From: Styela clava
Taxonomy: Eukaryota > Chordata > Ascidiacea > Stolidobranchia > Styelidae
Assembly (NCBI RefSeq): GCF_964204865.1
Contig: NC_135252.1
Span: 13,723,383 to 13,787,382, forward strand
Length of the DNA stretch: 64,000 nucleotides
Direction of reading: 5' to 3'
Below, piece after piece: positions 25,869 to 37,838 of this stretch. Each line of letters begins with the position of its first letter. The stretch's first letter is position 1. The translations under genes were made by a program, and so were the position numbers. The notes beneath the pieces were generated by a model. It made no database searches, was not told where the DNA came from, and was given only the letters and a program-made list of their open reading frames with translations.

Positions 25869-26693
25869 TTATTCTTCAAATCCATCCACTCGTTTATTGT
25901 ATAACTTTTCCATTTCTAAAGCAGCGTCTTTACTTTCCATCACATATGCATGGTTACCTTTGGAATGAATATACATAGATTCTTTTAATGGAATGCCGGA
26001 AAAGAAGAAAAATCTGGCAGGCTTTTTATCTTCGGTTTCATTTTCGAACTTGATAAAGTCTCCACCAGAGATATCAGCAGTATGTCTTGTTTTGATCGTA
26101 ACCGCTCCGACTACAATAGTACCTTGCATCGTGTAAATGAAAGTGGTCCATGTTCTATCGATTGGCTGAGTATGCGAAGACCCCGAATTCAACATGATAT
26201 CTAACATTACTGTTGGCTGCTGCGTTTGTATTCTTGATCTCATTCCTAGTGAGTTTCCCATAAGCACTCTCACTGTTGCGCCCTCATTTTGTAAAGTAGG
26301 TATTTGAACCTTCCTAGAAACCTGAAAATCACATGGAATTCGTTTTTTATCATGTGGTAAGTTCACCCACAAATTAAGGCCGTTTGCAACCCCAATGGGT
26401 ATTTCTCTGTGTATTATACCACCTCCTGCGCACATATTTTGAATTCCGCCGGGTCCCAGAACGTTTTTGTTTCCAGCGTTGTCACCGTGGAAAAGTTCGC
26501 CTTGAACAACATAAGTGACGGACTCAAATCCGCTGTGAGGATGATTCGCAAAAACGGTAGGTGCTGAAATATTAAAATGATCAAAATATATAAACGGATC
26601 CTTTTGCACAAACTTTTGGTCGACCAAACCAAATCTCACAAATCTTTGCACCGCGTCATGTAATTCGATGACCGTTGCAGAAACTTTTTCCAT
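25869..26693 (-). CDS. PIR: Pirin, tandem copy 2 (single exon)
   Basis: A second intact 274-aa pirin ORF about 3.06 kb upstream in gene orientation, co-oriented with copy 1 and about 90% identical in protein. The iron ligands are kept (NHPHSGFE and GGIIHREIP). No frameshift or stop is present, so both copies look functional. Most differences are conservative; seven of the first 12 residues differ. Similarity extends about 100 bp upstream of the ATG (GCTGGTAAAATAATCGAC) and about 170 bp past the stop, which bounds the duplicated unit. Duplication at the DNA level after an intronless copy formed explains both features. Co-orientation with spacer homology suggests unequal exchange. The poly(A) hexamer is probably ATTAAA. 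Role as for copy 1; subfunctionalisation is possible but not shown by the sequence. Confidence 0.93.
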   Translation of the reverse strand: MEKVSATVIELHDAVQRFVRFGLVDQKFVQKDPFIYFDHFNISAPTVFANHPHSGFESVTYVVQGELFHGDNAGNKNVLGPGGIQNMCAGGGIIHREIPIGVANGLNLWVNLPHDKKRIPCDFQVSRKVQIPTLQNEGATVRVLMGNSLGMRSRIQTQQPTVMLDIMLNSGSSHTQPIDRTWTTFIYTMQGTIVVGAVTIKTRHTADISGGDFIKFENETEDKKPARFFFFSGIPLKESMYIHSKGNHAYVMESKDAALEMEKLYNKRVDGFEE

Positions 26694-26905
26694 TTTTATC
26701 TATTATTGTCGAACTATAGTTAGATTGGCGAATCGCATGCTGGTAAAATAATCGACACATAACAAATTTAGTAATGTCAGGGATTTGTAATACATGAAAT
26801 AAATAGAGCGAAAAGTGAATCATATGACAAGATAATGACAACATGATTGTGACATAACAGACTTACTAATACTAAGTCTTCAAGTACGAAAGAACAGGTT
26901 GTGAC

Positions 26906-27421
26906 TAAGGATGCTAAGTATGAATAATTACAAGTATTCGATTCTTATCCGATTCCTAAATTTTCGATTCCGATTCTCAATTTCGAATCTCGATTCCTCG
27001 ACATATCTTACCGAGAAAACATACCCACATAAGCAAAACCATATGAAATCAAACAAGACAGCGAAGTTCAAATATATGGAAGAACAAGAAGGCCAAACTA
27101 AGTAGTAATCTTTCACAGGAGACAAAATCGCACAAAAAAAAAACGAATCCCTCAGAACCCACAGAGATTTTAGAAAAAAATCGAGGTAAAAATTTCCTAG
27201 CGAAATATATATATAGTGAAGTTTGCGGTGCCGTAGCAACTCAACATAGCAGTAAAGCAGTTTATACATATATGTGAAAGAATTCCCACAAAACGTTACA
27301 CATTGTTTGCAATCCGAGTTTTAATCTCGAGAATCGATTCCTATGCATTGGAATCGATTCTAGTCGATTCCGCGAAGATTCTATTCTGTAATCGAATCCG
27401 GACTCAATTTCGCCATACCCA
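26906..27421. mobile_element. 516-bp hAT-like insertion in the pirin spacer repeat
   Basis: Flanked by an exact 8-bp repeat GTTGTGAC (26898-26905 and 27422-27429) and inserted into the spacer sequence whose uninterrupted form is at 25092-25310. The ends TAAGGATGCTAAG and CGCCATACCCA are only weakly inverted. The interior is rich in GATTC/GAATC direct and inverted motifs near both ends. No coding sequence. The hAT class is inferred from the 8-bp TSD. Confidence 0.75.
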
Positions 27422-28866
27422 GTTGTGACCCGAAACTTTGGTATTTTTCGAGAAAATTCCCATACCGCCAACAATGAAATATATTTAACAATGTGCACTT
27501 TTGATGTATTTTTTAAATCAATTTTAAATGATCATTTATAAACAGCAAGCTTTCTAAAAATTAGTTACCCAATTCTATGGTATAAAAAAACGGTGTAGCA
27601 TTGTAAGTAAGTGTTAAGTATAAGTGTTTATTTCGATTTTCCAAACAATACATGGCAAAACAAACAAATGTACGGAAAATGCACGAGCCCACTTACCCCA
27701 AACAGCAAACAACACATTGAAGTAAATTTAAAAAAAAAAGAGAGACTCGAAAGATAATTCGGGCGTAAATACTTGGGTGTGGTTGTGGAGTTTTACCATG
27801 AAGTGTGATTTTCTACTATATCTGTACAAGGAAATAATGAGAATTGTAGAATACAACAAACAAACAAGCTGTGCAATATATGTGATGAAATTAATTTGAT
27901 TACAAACGCACTCGACTAATAGTCTACCGGACGATAAACAACAATAATAAAAGCACCATAAAAGAAAACAACAACAAACGAAGTAAAATATGGCAAGGTC
28001 ATTTCACGCCCTGGCACATCCTTATTCCATCGGTACTGTATCCAACAGCATCGTTTTGATTTAGGTTTGTAAGTATCTTTTCAGTAGGGTTTATATTCGT
28101 CCGGCTTTTCAGGTTTTCATTCAACTATTTCTTACTCCAGTATTCCACCGTCGATATTTCACGTCCGCACCCGACGGCGGTCTGATCAGATTGTATTAAT
28201 AATAATATCGCATTTGCGAAATGCTGATAGCAGAGTTGCTATATTTGGCGTTGACCGAATTCCAAAAGTTACGCATTTTCAATGCAGATAATATTACTTT
28301 TTTAACGCGACGAAAAATAACCCGCGATGTAAACGTAATTGATGTCAATGGTTTAGGCACTAGTCCAACATTTGGTAAGTTATTATAAAATGCAATGAAA
28401 ATTTTACAGCTTCGTCTTTTTTTTATTATCTTACTTATCTCACATTTCCACAAAATCTTTCTTGTCTCCATCTCTTGAAATATCTATGGCCTGACTGTGT
28501 TGATTCACAGCAAAAAGTAGAGCGCTCATGCAAATTCGTATTTAAAATTGCCACATTCATTTTTGTATTCACGAATCGTGATAGCCACAGAATATAATGT
28601 TGCCTCCTATGACGCGATTACTCAACTGAAACTTTGAAAAACCATGCTGCTTACACTCAGAAGTGTATTGATGCCTCTCATCTCTTGTTTTGTATATGCA
28701 TCGAATGAGCAATCGCGTGAAACGAGGTATTCAATTCCCAGTCTCGCAAGAGCAAATGCACGATTAAACCGGAAGAGCCTAATATCACCTACTTGCCCTT
28801 CAGGTCATTTTCAGACTACCAAAAGCACAAAATCCATAAAGTTACAATACCAGATTGAAGAAATGA

Positions 28867-28960
28867 TTTCGATTGCATGTGACGCGTGAGGCTTCGCATG
28901 AGGATTTGGGAATGATGAATGAAACTATCATGAAAGAGGACGGAAAATTAGTTACCGCCA
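28867..28960. repeat. Short dispersed repeat, pair with 29985-30070
   Basis: ATTGCATGTGACGCGTGAG and GATGAATGAAA...ATCATGAAAGA occur here; nearly the same strings occur at about 29988-30050. Family unknown. Confidence 0.55.
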
Positions 28961-30182
28961 TTTTGGTACACACGATTCTGGAGCGCCAATTTAACAATGT
29001 ATTCTTCTGTAAATCGGAATTTTTAATAGATGTGAGTGATTTGCACTTTTTCAAATCGCTTTTGTAGTAAAATGAGTTGAAAAACTTTTGTTGTTATTTC
29101 CGATATAGAAATGTGATGTTGCACTGCTTCCCGATGATTGCCGACCACTGTTTCAAACTACGTACAACGCTTAAAATATATTTTAACTAGATTTTTATTG
29201 TTGTGATTTTGAAAGATTATGCAATTGGAATTTGACGAATTACGACAGTGTGCCTAAATTTCGATATCCTCCGACCGAGACAATAGAAGAATATTATTAA
29301 AAAATTTTGATCTAAACAAATCTGAAATCAGTTGATAACAAAAATCTCTGATTATATAGATAGGAATGTGTGATGAGACAATAGGATTTTTATGCCACCC
29401 TTATGCGCGCAGGGAGCGGTATGCATGTAACAAGGCCGTCAAATATTGGTAACCGCCGATTTTCTGTATTTTTTAAACCATAAATATACAAATTGGCAAA
29501 GACGAAACATTTCATTTATATAGCGTTAACGAATAAGTTCCATTTGTATTGTTTACGATGATAAAATAATATTATCTCATCAACGCCTATCACCCAGGCC
29601 TTAAATTTATTTGACACAAAGAAAGCAAATCAATGAAAGCTAACTACGATTACTCGTTCGTTCTATCGTCTATTTCGATCCACATGGCGGGGTCTTTGTA
29701 ACCATTTCCTGTGATTGTTAGGCCAAATCCAGAATCAACGTGTAATTGAGCGCTTATCTATAGTCAAAGCATGATTTTTGATGAAACTACACGCTGACGA
29801 ATTTTAACCTCGAAACGAAAGCACTTCAATAATCACAATATATATAATGGAAACCAAAGTGACTATAGTGACTTTGATGGAAACAAGTGGGACACGTGGT
29901 GTGACAGGTGGGACAAATGGGGCACGACATTTTTGCGAAACCCCTCAACTGTCGTAATATATATATATGCAATGGGAAACGATTCCGATTGCATGTGACG
30001 CGTGAGTATTTGGAAAGGATGAATGAAAATAGCATGAAAGAAAAAATCCATTGGACAATAAACGAAATTGTAACTTTTTGAGATTGCGACGCACTAAATA
30101 ATATCACGGTACACTCATTACAACACGAAGTTTTTCAAGTCATTTATTTAGCGAACTTTAATGCGATGGATGTGTTTTAGAG

Positions 30183-30490
30183 CAGTGGTTCCCAACCGCC
30201 GATCCGCGAAGCTTTTTTGCCGGTCCGCGAGAAATTTTGTTGTTTTTATACCGTATTAATCGCTTTACCCAAGACAAGGTTGCGTTGGTTCATTACGCAA
30301 TTCCTTTTGCGACAGCTTGGCGCCATCTTTCGCGACATCTTGGCGCCGAGCAATCTCACTTTCCGCTTTTACGGCTCCAATTCATGTCGCGCTCCGACAA
30401 ATCTCGCAAGATTCAGAAACCTGAAAATCGGCACGCGTGCTTTTTCTGTTCTGCGTGCTTTTCCGGATTTAAAAAAAAGAATTACTTGAC
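30183..30490. mobile_element. Solo hAT-like left end
   Basis: CAGTGGTTCCCAACC followed by CGATCCGCGAAGC and CGGTCCGCGAG, typical of hAT subterminal sequence and close to the 2313-2998 TIR. Flank TTTTAGAG fits the hAT target pattern seen elsewhere in the window. I could not find the other end, so the right boundary is arbitrary. Confidence 0.45.
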
Positions 30491-31553
30491 ATAATTTTAG
30501 ATATTTCTTGGTAACGAATACCCATCGCTAAGTAATCAAACTGTTGTGCGTATTTTCAACCCGTTACTGCTTTATGCGAAAGAACATTTTCATCACTAGA
30601 TTCAATTAAAACGAAACAAAAAAATCGACCGCACGTGGCTGCAGAGCTACGTGTTGTAGAAACTTCTTGTGGGCCTCGTTTGCAATTTTATATTGAAAAC
30701 GTTACAGCAGCAAAATTCCCACTAGAGTCAATTGTGTTTGTACATGATTTGACATGTACATGTTTTATGTTCCACCCATTTCGATTTTTGGTCAGCACGT
30801 TATTTGATAGTTTTTCTCCGTGTGAAATGTTTTTAAGTGTGCTTTTTTGTCTAGAAGCATATTGAGTGCACGTAGGGTGGGGAAGAATGGACATGTGGGG
30901 TAAATCAGACACCTTTTTCTATTTGAACTTACTGCGACACCATGAGAGCTTCGGTCGAGGTTTTACTACTCGTACAATGCCCAAAAAATTGATCATCGGC
31001 ATTTGTAGCGCATTTAATTTTTAACTTGCAAAAAGGCTAGTATGAGAAATATTTGGCCATATCCAATCATTAGGAACTGATACACTATAGTATTCACCCG
31101 TATTACTATTTCTGCACAGGTACGTTTCGACAACCTACTCGACGATGTTTCCAGTAAGGAAGCTTTACAGAATTTAGTTCTAACGCATATTTCATGTCGT
31201 AGTCGAGAAAACTCATGATCCCTTTGATTATCTGTCTCAATGTGATTGATAACATGCAAATGTATGTTATGGCAGTCGTTGAACATGGACGATGCGGCCG
31301 AATTGCGCCACCTTCTGATTACCAACGGAAAAGGTTCTTACGTCACAATAATTATTATGAGATCATATAACAATAACTATTTATCACAATGGCGCTTTGA
31401 AAAATGTGATGGTGCCATAGAAACTCTTTCGGATTAGAATTTCGGGTTGCAGTTGGTTTGTTTTATTGCAGCGTTTTTTTCGAAGTTTAAGGCGTGTAAA
31501 GTAATTTACATTTAAAATAACCGCGAAAGCAAGGAAACTCACTCCTAACAATT

Positions 31554-32873
31554 ATGAATTCCTGTATTAGAAATGTAAGTATTCTATGCGCTTTTCATTA
31601 TTTTAGAAACCAACAGGATGGGTCAAACGAGTTTTGGACGGTCATTGGCATTACTAAAGTAGTTTCTTCGAATCTTTGCATGCTTGGGAAATATATTCGC
31701 AGAAAATCATTTTGAGGGATATCAAGTCTGTAATTAATGGTTGTTATTTTACTTCAACACAAGTGCCCACCAGTGTATCCTAACTAAATTTATTGCCTGA
31801 CCAAATGTTTGGTTCAAATAAATTTTATACCGGTACTGTTGTATCATGCTTATGTGCGACACTGCGGGTCACAATATTTGAAAGTAATTTGTTACTTTTG
31901 TGTAGAGACTGCAAGAAATGGGATGCGTAGCCTGTGCATAAGAATGATTAACTTATTATACACTTTGAAAATCAGATTCAGGTCAAAATTTAACTTAGTA
32001 ACCGGCTAACCGCAAAAATCTTTGAGTTATAATTTATTTATGCCCTTCAACGTCTTGGATAACCCTACACGTTGAGATTGTTTGGACTGTTTTCTAGCAT
32101 TACTGAGCTAACAATTTGTTAACAGATTCGAATACCTATTTCAGGCGCTTTTCTTCTTATTGCTGGTGTGTGGTACATTATCAAACCCGATAACAACTCC
32201 AGAACCAGATGATGACGGGACAACAACAACTGATAGCAGCGTTACTAGTCCAGAACCTGTCGTGGAAGAGGAGGTCGATGTAGGAGACAACACAGCCACA
32301 GAGCCAGCCGAGGTAGAAATTCAAGCGGAAGAAGGTGGCGAAGAAACTGTCGTAACTGAAGAACCAACTACTACAGCGGGTAAGAAATGGGCGTAATGTA
32401 TCAGACTTACCTAATCAGTAACCTAGAGTTGATTATTATAATATCAAGTATTGCTATAACGAATTCCGCTTTAGGGCAACCATATGTGACGTGTACCGGC
32501 AGTTAATGGGACTAAATTTTTTTCCTCTTCTAGATTTCGCAATCCAATCTCTTAATTGAAATACCAGGTTAGGGTTATACCATAATGTTATTCCAACTTT
32601 CCTTATTTTAGTTCTATTACGAGTTACGAGACTAGCCAAGTGACTCCCGTAGTATTTGTACCTGAAATTAGGGCCTAGCCCTAACCTGGTACACATACTA
32701 CGTTACGGTGTCCGCCATCTTGGTTCGCATACTACAGGAGTACCAGTCATATATTATTCTTATGTTAAGGATGTTAATTTTAAACATGAATTTTACTATT
32801 TGCAGGTGCGGAATCCGTCAAAGCAAAATTTGCAGCAATTGTATTGGCTTCAATGTTGCCTCTCTTGTTGTAA
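31554..32873 (+). CDS. Small secreted, acidic Thr-rich, probably GPI-anchored protein
   Basis: Three coding exons, 31554-31574 (21 nt), 32145-32379 and 32806-32873, phases 0 and 1, encode 107 aa. The tiny first exon (MNSCIRN) joins to ALFFLLLVCGTLS to make a signal peptide. The mature part, about residues 21-86, is almost all Asp, Glu, Thr, Ser, Val and Pro (DDDGTTTTDSS, EEEVDVGD, EEGGEETVVTEEPTTT), with no cysteines, suiting heavy O-glycosylation. The C-terminus is small residues (AGAES), a short basic spacer (KAK) and a hydrophobic tail FAAIVLASMLPLLL ending at the stop, which is a GPI-attachment signal pattern. I recognise no family; a mucin-like surface peptide is the best description. 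A MITE lies in intron 2. AATAAA occurs at 32975-32980. Confidence 0.7.
32561..32744. mobile_element. Foldback MITE with AAGATGGCGG end, truncated copy 3
   Basis: Carries the inner arms ACCAGGTTAGGGTTATACC and GCCCTAACCTGGTACACATA, the middle ACTCCCGTAGTATTTGTACC, and the right end TCCGCCATCTTGGTTCGCAT followed by ACTACAGGAGTACC. The left outer arm is missing. It lies in intron 2 of the GPI-type gene, about 60 bp before the last exon. Confidence 0.75.
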
Positions 32874-32974
32874 TTTCACATTCAAAAACACGTTCATTTT
32901 TTCGTTGTCAATTTTAGGTGATTAACTTGTGAACTTATGAAGAACTTTTGTTACTGAATTGTTCACTTTGAAAT

Positions 32975-32980
32975 AATAAA
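32975..32980 (+). terminator. Candidate poly(A) signal of the GPI-type gene
   Basis: AATAAA 102 bp past the stop codon, followed by further A-rich sequence. Confidence 0.5.
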
Positions 32981-33119
32981 AAAATAAAACCAAATAAAAA
33001 ACGACTAAACTCTTTGTATCTATTTTGAATGAAGCTCTATATCAGTGTTTCCCAACCTTTTTTCCAGCGACCAAAATTTTTTAAATAATAATTTTGTAAA
33101 ATCTAACGACTCAAGTATA

Positions 33120-33256
33120 CCGTGTTTTCCCGAAAATAAGACCTAGCCTGAATTTTAGAAATGATTTTAATGTAAGCCCTTCCCTTAAAATAAGACCTAG
33201 TCAAAAACGCGAATTTTTTTTTTGACCTCGTCGATACCAAGTATAAGGGCTATTGA
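33120..33256. mobile_element. MITE with CCGTGTTTTCCC end, partial copy
   Basis: Starts after TA with CCGTGTTTTCCCGAAAATAA, then GACCTAGCCTGAATTTTAGA. This is collinear with the complement of the right half of the element at 45280-45671. The other end was not found. Confidence 0.6.
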
Positions 33257-33499
33257 CCCTTTCTTCATGTCCACACTCCCGTGTAACAGAGTGTAACTCC
33301 AATCTGACCATTGTTGAATGCCGATGTTGTTATATTGTAAGGATACACAATTGGATTGATCCAAATAACAGATAACGAAATTCACTCAAAACCTTAACGC
33401 AATAATATGTGATGAAACCAAATTTCTAACTAACAAAGAACGGCAAAGACAAGCAACACTGAGCGAGATAAAATATATTATAAAGGAAATGAATTAGAG

Positions 33500-36400
33500 C
33501 AGCGTTTCCCAACCTGTTTTGGTGTGTCTGTGTGGTATGGTAATATATGACACTTTAAACAATTTGAGTCTTTTGCGCCAGACAATTTAAAACAAAATTT
33601 TGTATATGGCTATAGTACTCTCTTGGTAGATTTCACAAAATCAACAAGAGCAGGGAAAATGCTAGGGTCGCGTAAGATAGCTTTGAGTTGAAATTCAATG
33701 CCATAATCGCGACATTTCATCTTTAGTAAGCGTCTTTCGTTTCTATATGCACGACAGTTCAATAGAAAATGTTCTACTGTCTCTGGATCATTACAGAAAT
33801 CGCAAAGTCCATTATTATAGCATCCTATTTTATGGAGGAGCCCATTTAAACGGCAATGTCCCGTCTGAAGTCGAAATAAAATTTTGTCCATTATTCGTGG
33901 TGACCAAGTGGAATTCTTGATGCTGTCTTCAATTGAGGGGAAAATTGTCTTGTAATGAAACGCTTGGTCACTGTGTATAAAATGTTGATCCCATTTATTT
34001 GCGCAAAATTGTCGAATTTGTGATTTGACTTTGTTTTGTGATTGGGATAATCTTTTGTCCACATCGACTTTCGCCGCTGATACCTTTGCTATTTTGTCGG
34101 CGACTTCGTTACCCGGAATGCCAACATGTCCTGGAGCCCATAGTAGTGTGATTTTGCATCCTTGTTCCTGTAACTCAAAAAGACAAGTCTGAATATTTGA
34201 AGATATATTACTAATTTGATCCGAGTTATTATTTATAGCAGACATACAATACGATATGATAAGTATATTCCCTTTATAGTTATTTTTTGACCATGTAAGG
34301 GCACTATATATTGCAAAAACTTCGCAATCAAACGAGGAACAGTCTTTGTCTAGCCTAAAACCCATACGAGAATTATTATATGGAACATAAACCGCAGCAC
34401 CGCATTTGTCATCAATTTTTGATCCATCGGTATAGATATGCACGTGTGATTGACATTCATATAATCCAAACTTATAGCTTTTGTTTGGTCGGGCGTATAC
34501 CAAGGAAAAAGTATTTTCGATAATGCATCGTCAATATTAATTTCGTCCAAATACCATGGGGGAATTTCTTCGGCTTTAATAATACTAATATCCAATTTGT
34601 CAATATCGAAAGTCCTTGCAATCATACCAAATGTACGAAATGTTGGAGAGTTGGGAAATATTTCATGCCATGAGTGTTCGATGACTTCGTGACAAGGATG
34701 GTCAACAAATGTTAGCAGTTTAGCCTTATATAAGAGGCATAATTGTAGTCGTCGTACACTCAATGGCATCTCATTACAACAAACTTGTAAAGCAATTTTA
34801 GGCGTACTCATCATGCCACCTGCAGCGATGCGTAGACATTGAGATTGGATAATTTCGATTTTTCTTATGGCATTCATTGATGCTGAAAAATAAGCTTCCA
34901 TACCATATTCAATAATGGGTCGAACTAGGGATCTGTACAATGACAAAAGGGGTGATTTGTTAGCTCCCCAGCTAGTTCCAATAAGCAAACGCAGCAGATT
35001 AATCCGTTTACTACATTTTTGTACAACATATTCGATATGTCTCTTATAATTTAAGCGCCTATCGAAATAGACTCCGAGGTATCTTACTTCATTCCTGATT
35101 GGTAGTATTACACCGTTTATGTGTAGTTGTATTGGTGGTAATTTTCTCTTTCGGGTGAATAGTACAACTATTGATTTTGTGACCGAGATCTTAAAACCCC
35201 ATTGATTGCACCAGGACTGAATACAATCCAACGAGTTCTGAGAGGAAATGATTAAATCTTCAATTTTGAGCCCAATGTGCCATAGAGCGCTATCGTCTGC
35301 AAACAATCCAACATTATCTGATGAAATAGTACTAGGCATATATATCGTTTATCATTATATGGAGTGGACTGATTACGCTCCCTTGAGGAATTCCGTTTTC
35401 TAATGAGAATATACTTGAAAGACGACTGCCTACTCTAACCTGAAATGAACGATTCGTCAGAAAAGATGCAGTGGAAAGCCAAATTTTCCCGGTGACACCA
35501 ATGTTATATAGTTTGTATAACAGTCCTCTTTTCCATACCATGTCATAAGCTTTTTTCCTGTCTAAGATAATGCCAAGTACAGATCTTTTATTTGGTAAAG
35601 CTTTATATATGTCATCGTGTAATATTAGATATGCATCAGTTGTAGATCTCCACCTGAAACCGCTCTGTTCTCTACATAATATGCCATTTTATTCAACAAA
35701 CCACTTCAGTCTGCGAACTATAATTCTTTCCAAAACCTTACATAAATTGCTAGTTAAAGATATAGGCCTATATGAAGATGGTTGGTCTTTTTGTTTATTG
35801 GATTTAAGAATCGGAATTACAACAGAGCGTTTCCAGGTATCTGGAATACTCCCTTTGTTCAAAATCAAATTGAACAATTTGAGTAATATGTCTTTACATT
35901 CTGCGGGCAATTTTATAAGCATCGCGTAGCAAATCTTGTCTAGTCATGGAGCAGTGCTTTTTCTTGGTTTTAAAACTTGATTAAGTTCTTTCATTGTGAT
36001 ATTTTTATCCAATTTGTGATTAGCCTTGAAGATTGTTACGTCATGTGAGGATTCGAATGCGATCTTTTTTTGAATAAATTTTGCTACTGACCGCCGAGAA
36101 CGAACTCGCCAGAAGCTCAGCTTTTCCGGAATCTTCGATTGCTGTTATACCATTGTGTTTAAGGCCGGGGATTTGTTCGTATACCTTGCTTTTAGTGAAG
36201 CGCCTAACCATTCTCCATACGTTGCTGAGTTTTTCATTCTTGTCCAGTGAGCTACAGTAATCATGCCAACTCTGCCTTTTAGCCTTTAATATTATTCTTC
36301 TTGCTTCAGATCTACGTTTTTTATACATTATCACATTTTCGATGGAGATCGACCTTTTCATTTTAAGGAACGCCGCTTTTCTTAGCCGTATGACTTTGTC

Positions 36401-37838
36401 GCAATCAAACCTTTTTTGGTCGCGGACTATTTTCTTACCGGCGAAAACCTTTGAGGACTGAAGGTGCGTTTATTGCAACCGTACTTTGTGTTAAGCAGCA
36501 ATGAAACCAAACACAACAGAAAAACCAAACACAACGAATTTCAAAATCGGAAATTCGCCGCAATTACGCGTTCGTTAAAAGAGCCGACATTTTTGGTGTA
36601 TAATGGATCTTTCTGTCGCACAGTATTCATTCCATGACAACGACGAGAATTTAAAATGTATTCCTATTTTAATTTAATTGTGTTCATCATGGTAACTCGC
36701 GGTTGCGTCGACTTACGACAAGATGGAAGCATTACTTTTTTAAAATTCCACTGCAATCTTCGAACATAATAATGAGAGAATATATTGCCTGAATATATTT
36801 AGCTTTGATACATATTTTTTGCGATCTTGCGAATTCGTTATCGCTGTTAGAAAAAATCATACTATCTGCTATAAATTTCCAGAATGTACAACTTTATTTA
36901 GTATTTATCAAAAATATTTTTGAAGTATATATATTAGTAAATCAAGAATACCTATTCACCGCCTTGAAATTCTCGCGAACAATTTCTGAAGTAATCGTCG
37001 CGTATACGTCACTCGTTAAAAGAGCCGACTTTTCAATGATTTTTTCTGTTGCATAAAGCCATAAACTATTCAATCCATCCCCATGTGTAATTCTTTTAAT
37101 CTGCGGTTGTGTTGACGAAATAAGAGCAATATCATGACAATCCGTGGCCACAAAAATGCGTGGTAAAGTGCCCGATTATATCTTGTCTTGACTCGTATTT
37201 TTGTGAATTCGACATTACTACTGTGCGTACCAATCTGGAGGCAGTAAAGCAGAGAATCCTAAAGGAAAACGCCCTGGTACGTATACTACGGTAGCACCCG
37301 GAATTTTGCGATTTGCAATGTCTAAAAAAGCGTTTTTAATCGGTCGTGAACCGCTTTTCATTTTAGAAAATTTGGGTTGCCCCCATTTACTCTTACCAGA
37401 AATTTTTTTTATTCCTCGTTGTTCGAACTCGCGAGAAACACCTATCTATCGAAGCGTGCAAATACTCTTGTTCTCGTCGGAGATCCACAAGTGAGTTGTG
37501 GAATCCAATCGTTTGATTAAGCGACTCGCAAGTGACCTGTCGCGTCACATGTTACCAAATTTTCGATTAGTAAATATGCTATTCTAATAGTTGAATATTC
37601 GAATATATGCCCAGCCCTACTCAGTAACCAGTAATTATTGACGCGACTAATGTCATGTGAATAAACTGACTTTTCATGTTTTTTTTTGTAAATTCTAACG
37701 CAAATCCTAACTTGGCTGATAGTTAATTAGGTTTCGCAAAAACGTTTGCGGCCCGCTGTGAATTTTTGACTCATTGCGGACTCATTTAAACGCTCTGCGG
37801 ACTCATTTGAGACCGCGGACTCGGGTTGGGAAACACTG
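33500..37838. mobile_element. hAT element interrupted by a LINE; empty site at 39103-39110
   Basis: Ends CAGCGTTTCCCAACC and GGTTGGGAAACACTG, flanked by AATTAGAG (33492-33499) and ATTTAGAG (37839-37846). A paralogue of the joined flanks (AAGGAAATGAATTAGAG then CTCGTTTCAGGCGAATAAC) is uninterrupted at 39041-39165, with the single target AATTAGAG at 39103-39110. Without the LINE (about 33.6-36.45 kb) the element is about 1.5 kb. Its interior from 36550 to 37400 is homologous to the hAT at 46446-48084, including two copies of a TCGTTAAAAGAGCCGAC unit (about 36572 and 37014). Confidence 0.85.
33600..36450 (-). pseudogene. 5'-truncated, frameshifted non-LTR retrotransposon (RT + RNase H, I-group-like)
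   Basis: Minus-strand reading in pieces. 36361-36041 is pre-RT sequence. 35922-35689 has SYRPISLTSNLCKVLERIIV. 35541-35332 continues DRKKAYDMVW (RT box A) and GIPQGSVISPL. 35339-34350 has GLFADDSALW (box C). 34503-33610 is RNase H (VHIYTDGSK, CEVFAIYSAL, GNEVADKIAK) and a cysteine-rich tail CDFCNDPETVEHFLLNC. The frame changes near 35340 and near 34490, and no endonuclease or ORF1 is left. The third RNase H acidic residue is Tyr (ISYCMSAI, one base from Asp). An RNase H domain plus this tail suggests the I group. Target-site duplications and the exact ends were not resolved. It lies inside the hAT at 33500-37838. Confidence 0.88.

Larger units (their letters stand above)
26694..31553. other. 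Gene-poor region between pirin-2 and the GPI-type gene
   Basis: Holds the insertion at 26906-27421, the spacer repeat remnants (to about 27590, and 28230-28330), a repeated ~90-bp segment (28867-28960 and 29985-30070), and a hAT-like left end at 30183 (CAGTGGTTCCCAACC) without a found partner. An ATG-started 81-codon ORF at 28644-28889 has a hydrophobic N-terminus, but its 3' part lies in the repeat, so I do not call it a gene. Confidence 0.45.

Noticed and set aside
28644-28889. 81-aa ORF with ATG and signal-peptide-like start
   Set aside because: Its end overlaps a repeat also found at 29985-30070, and the rest has no recognisable pattern; a chance ORF is as likely.
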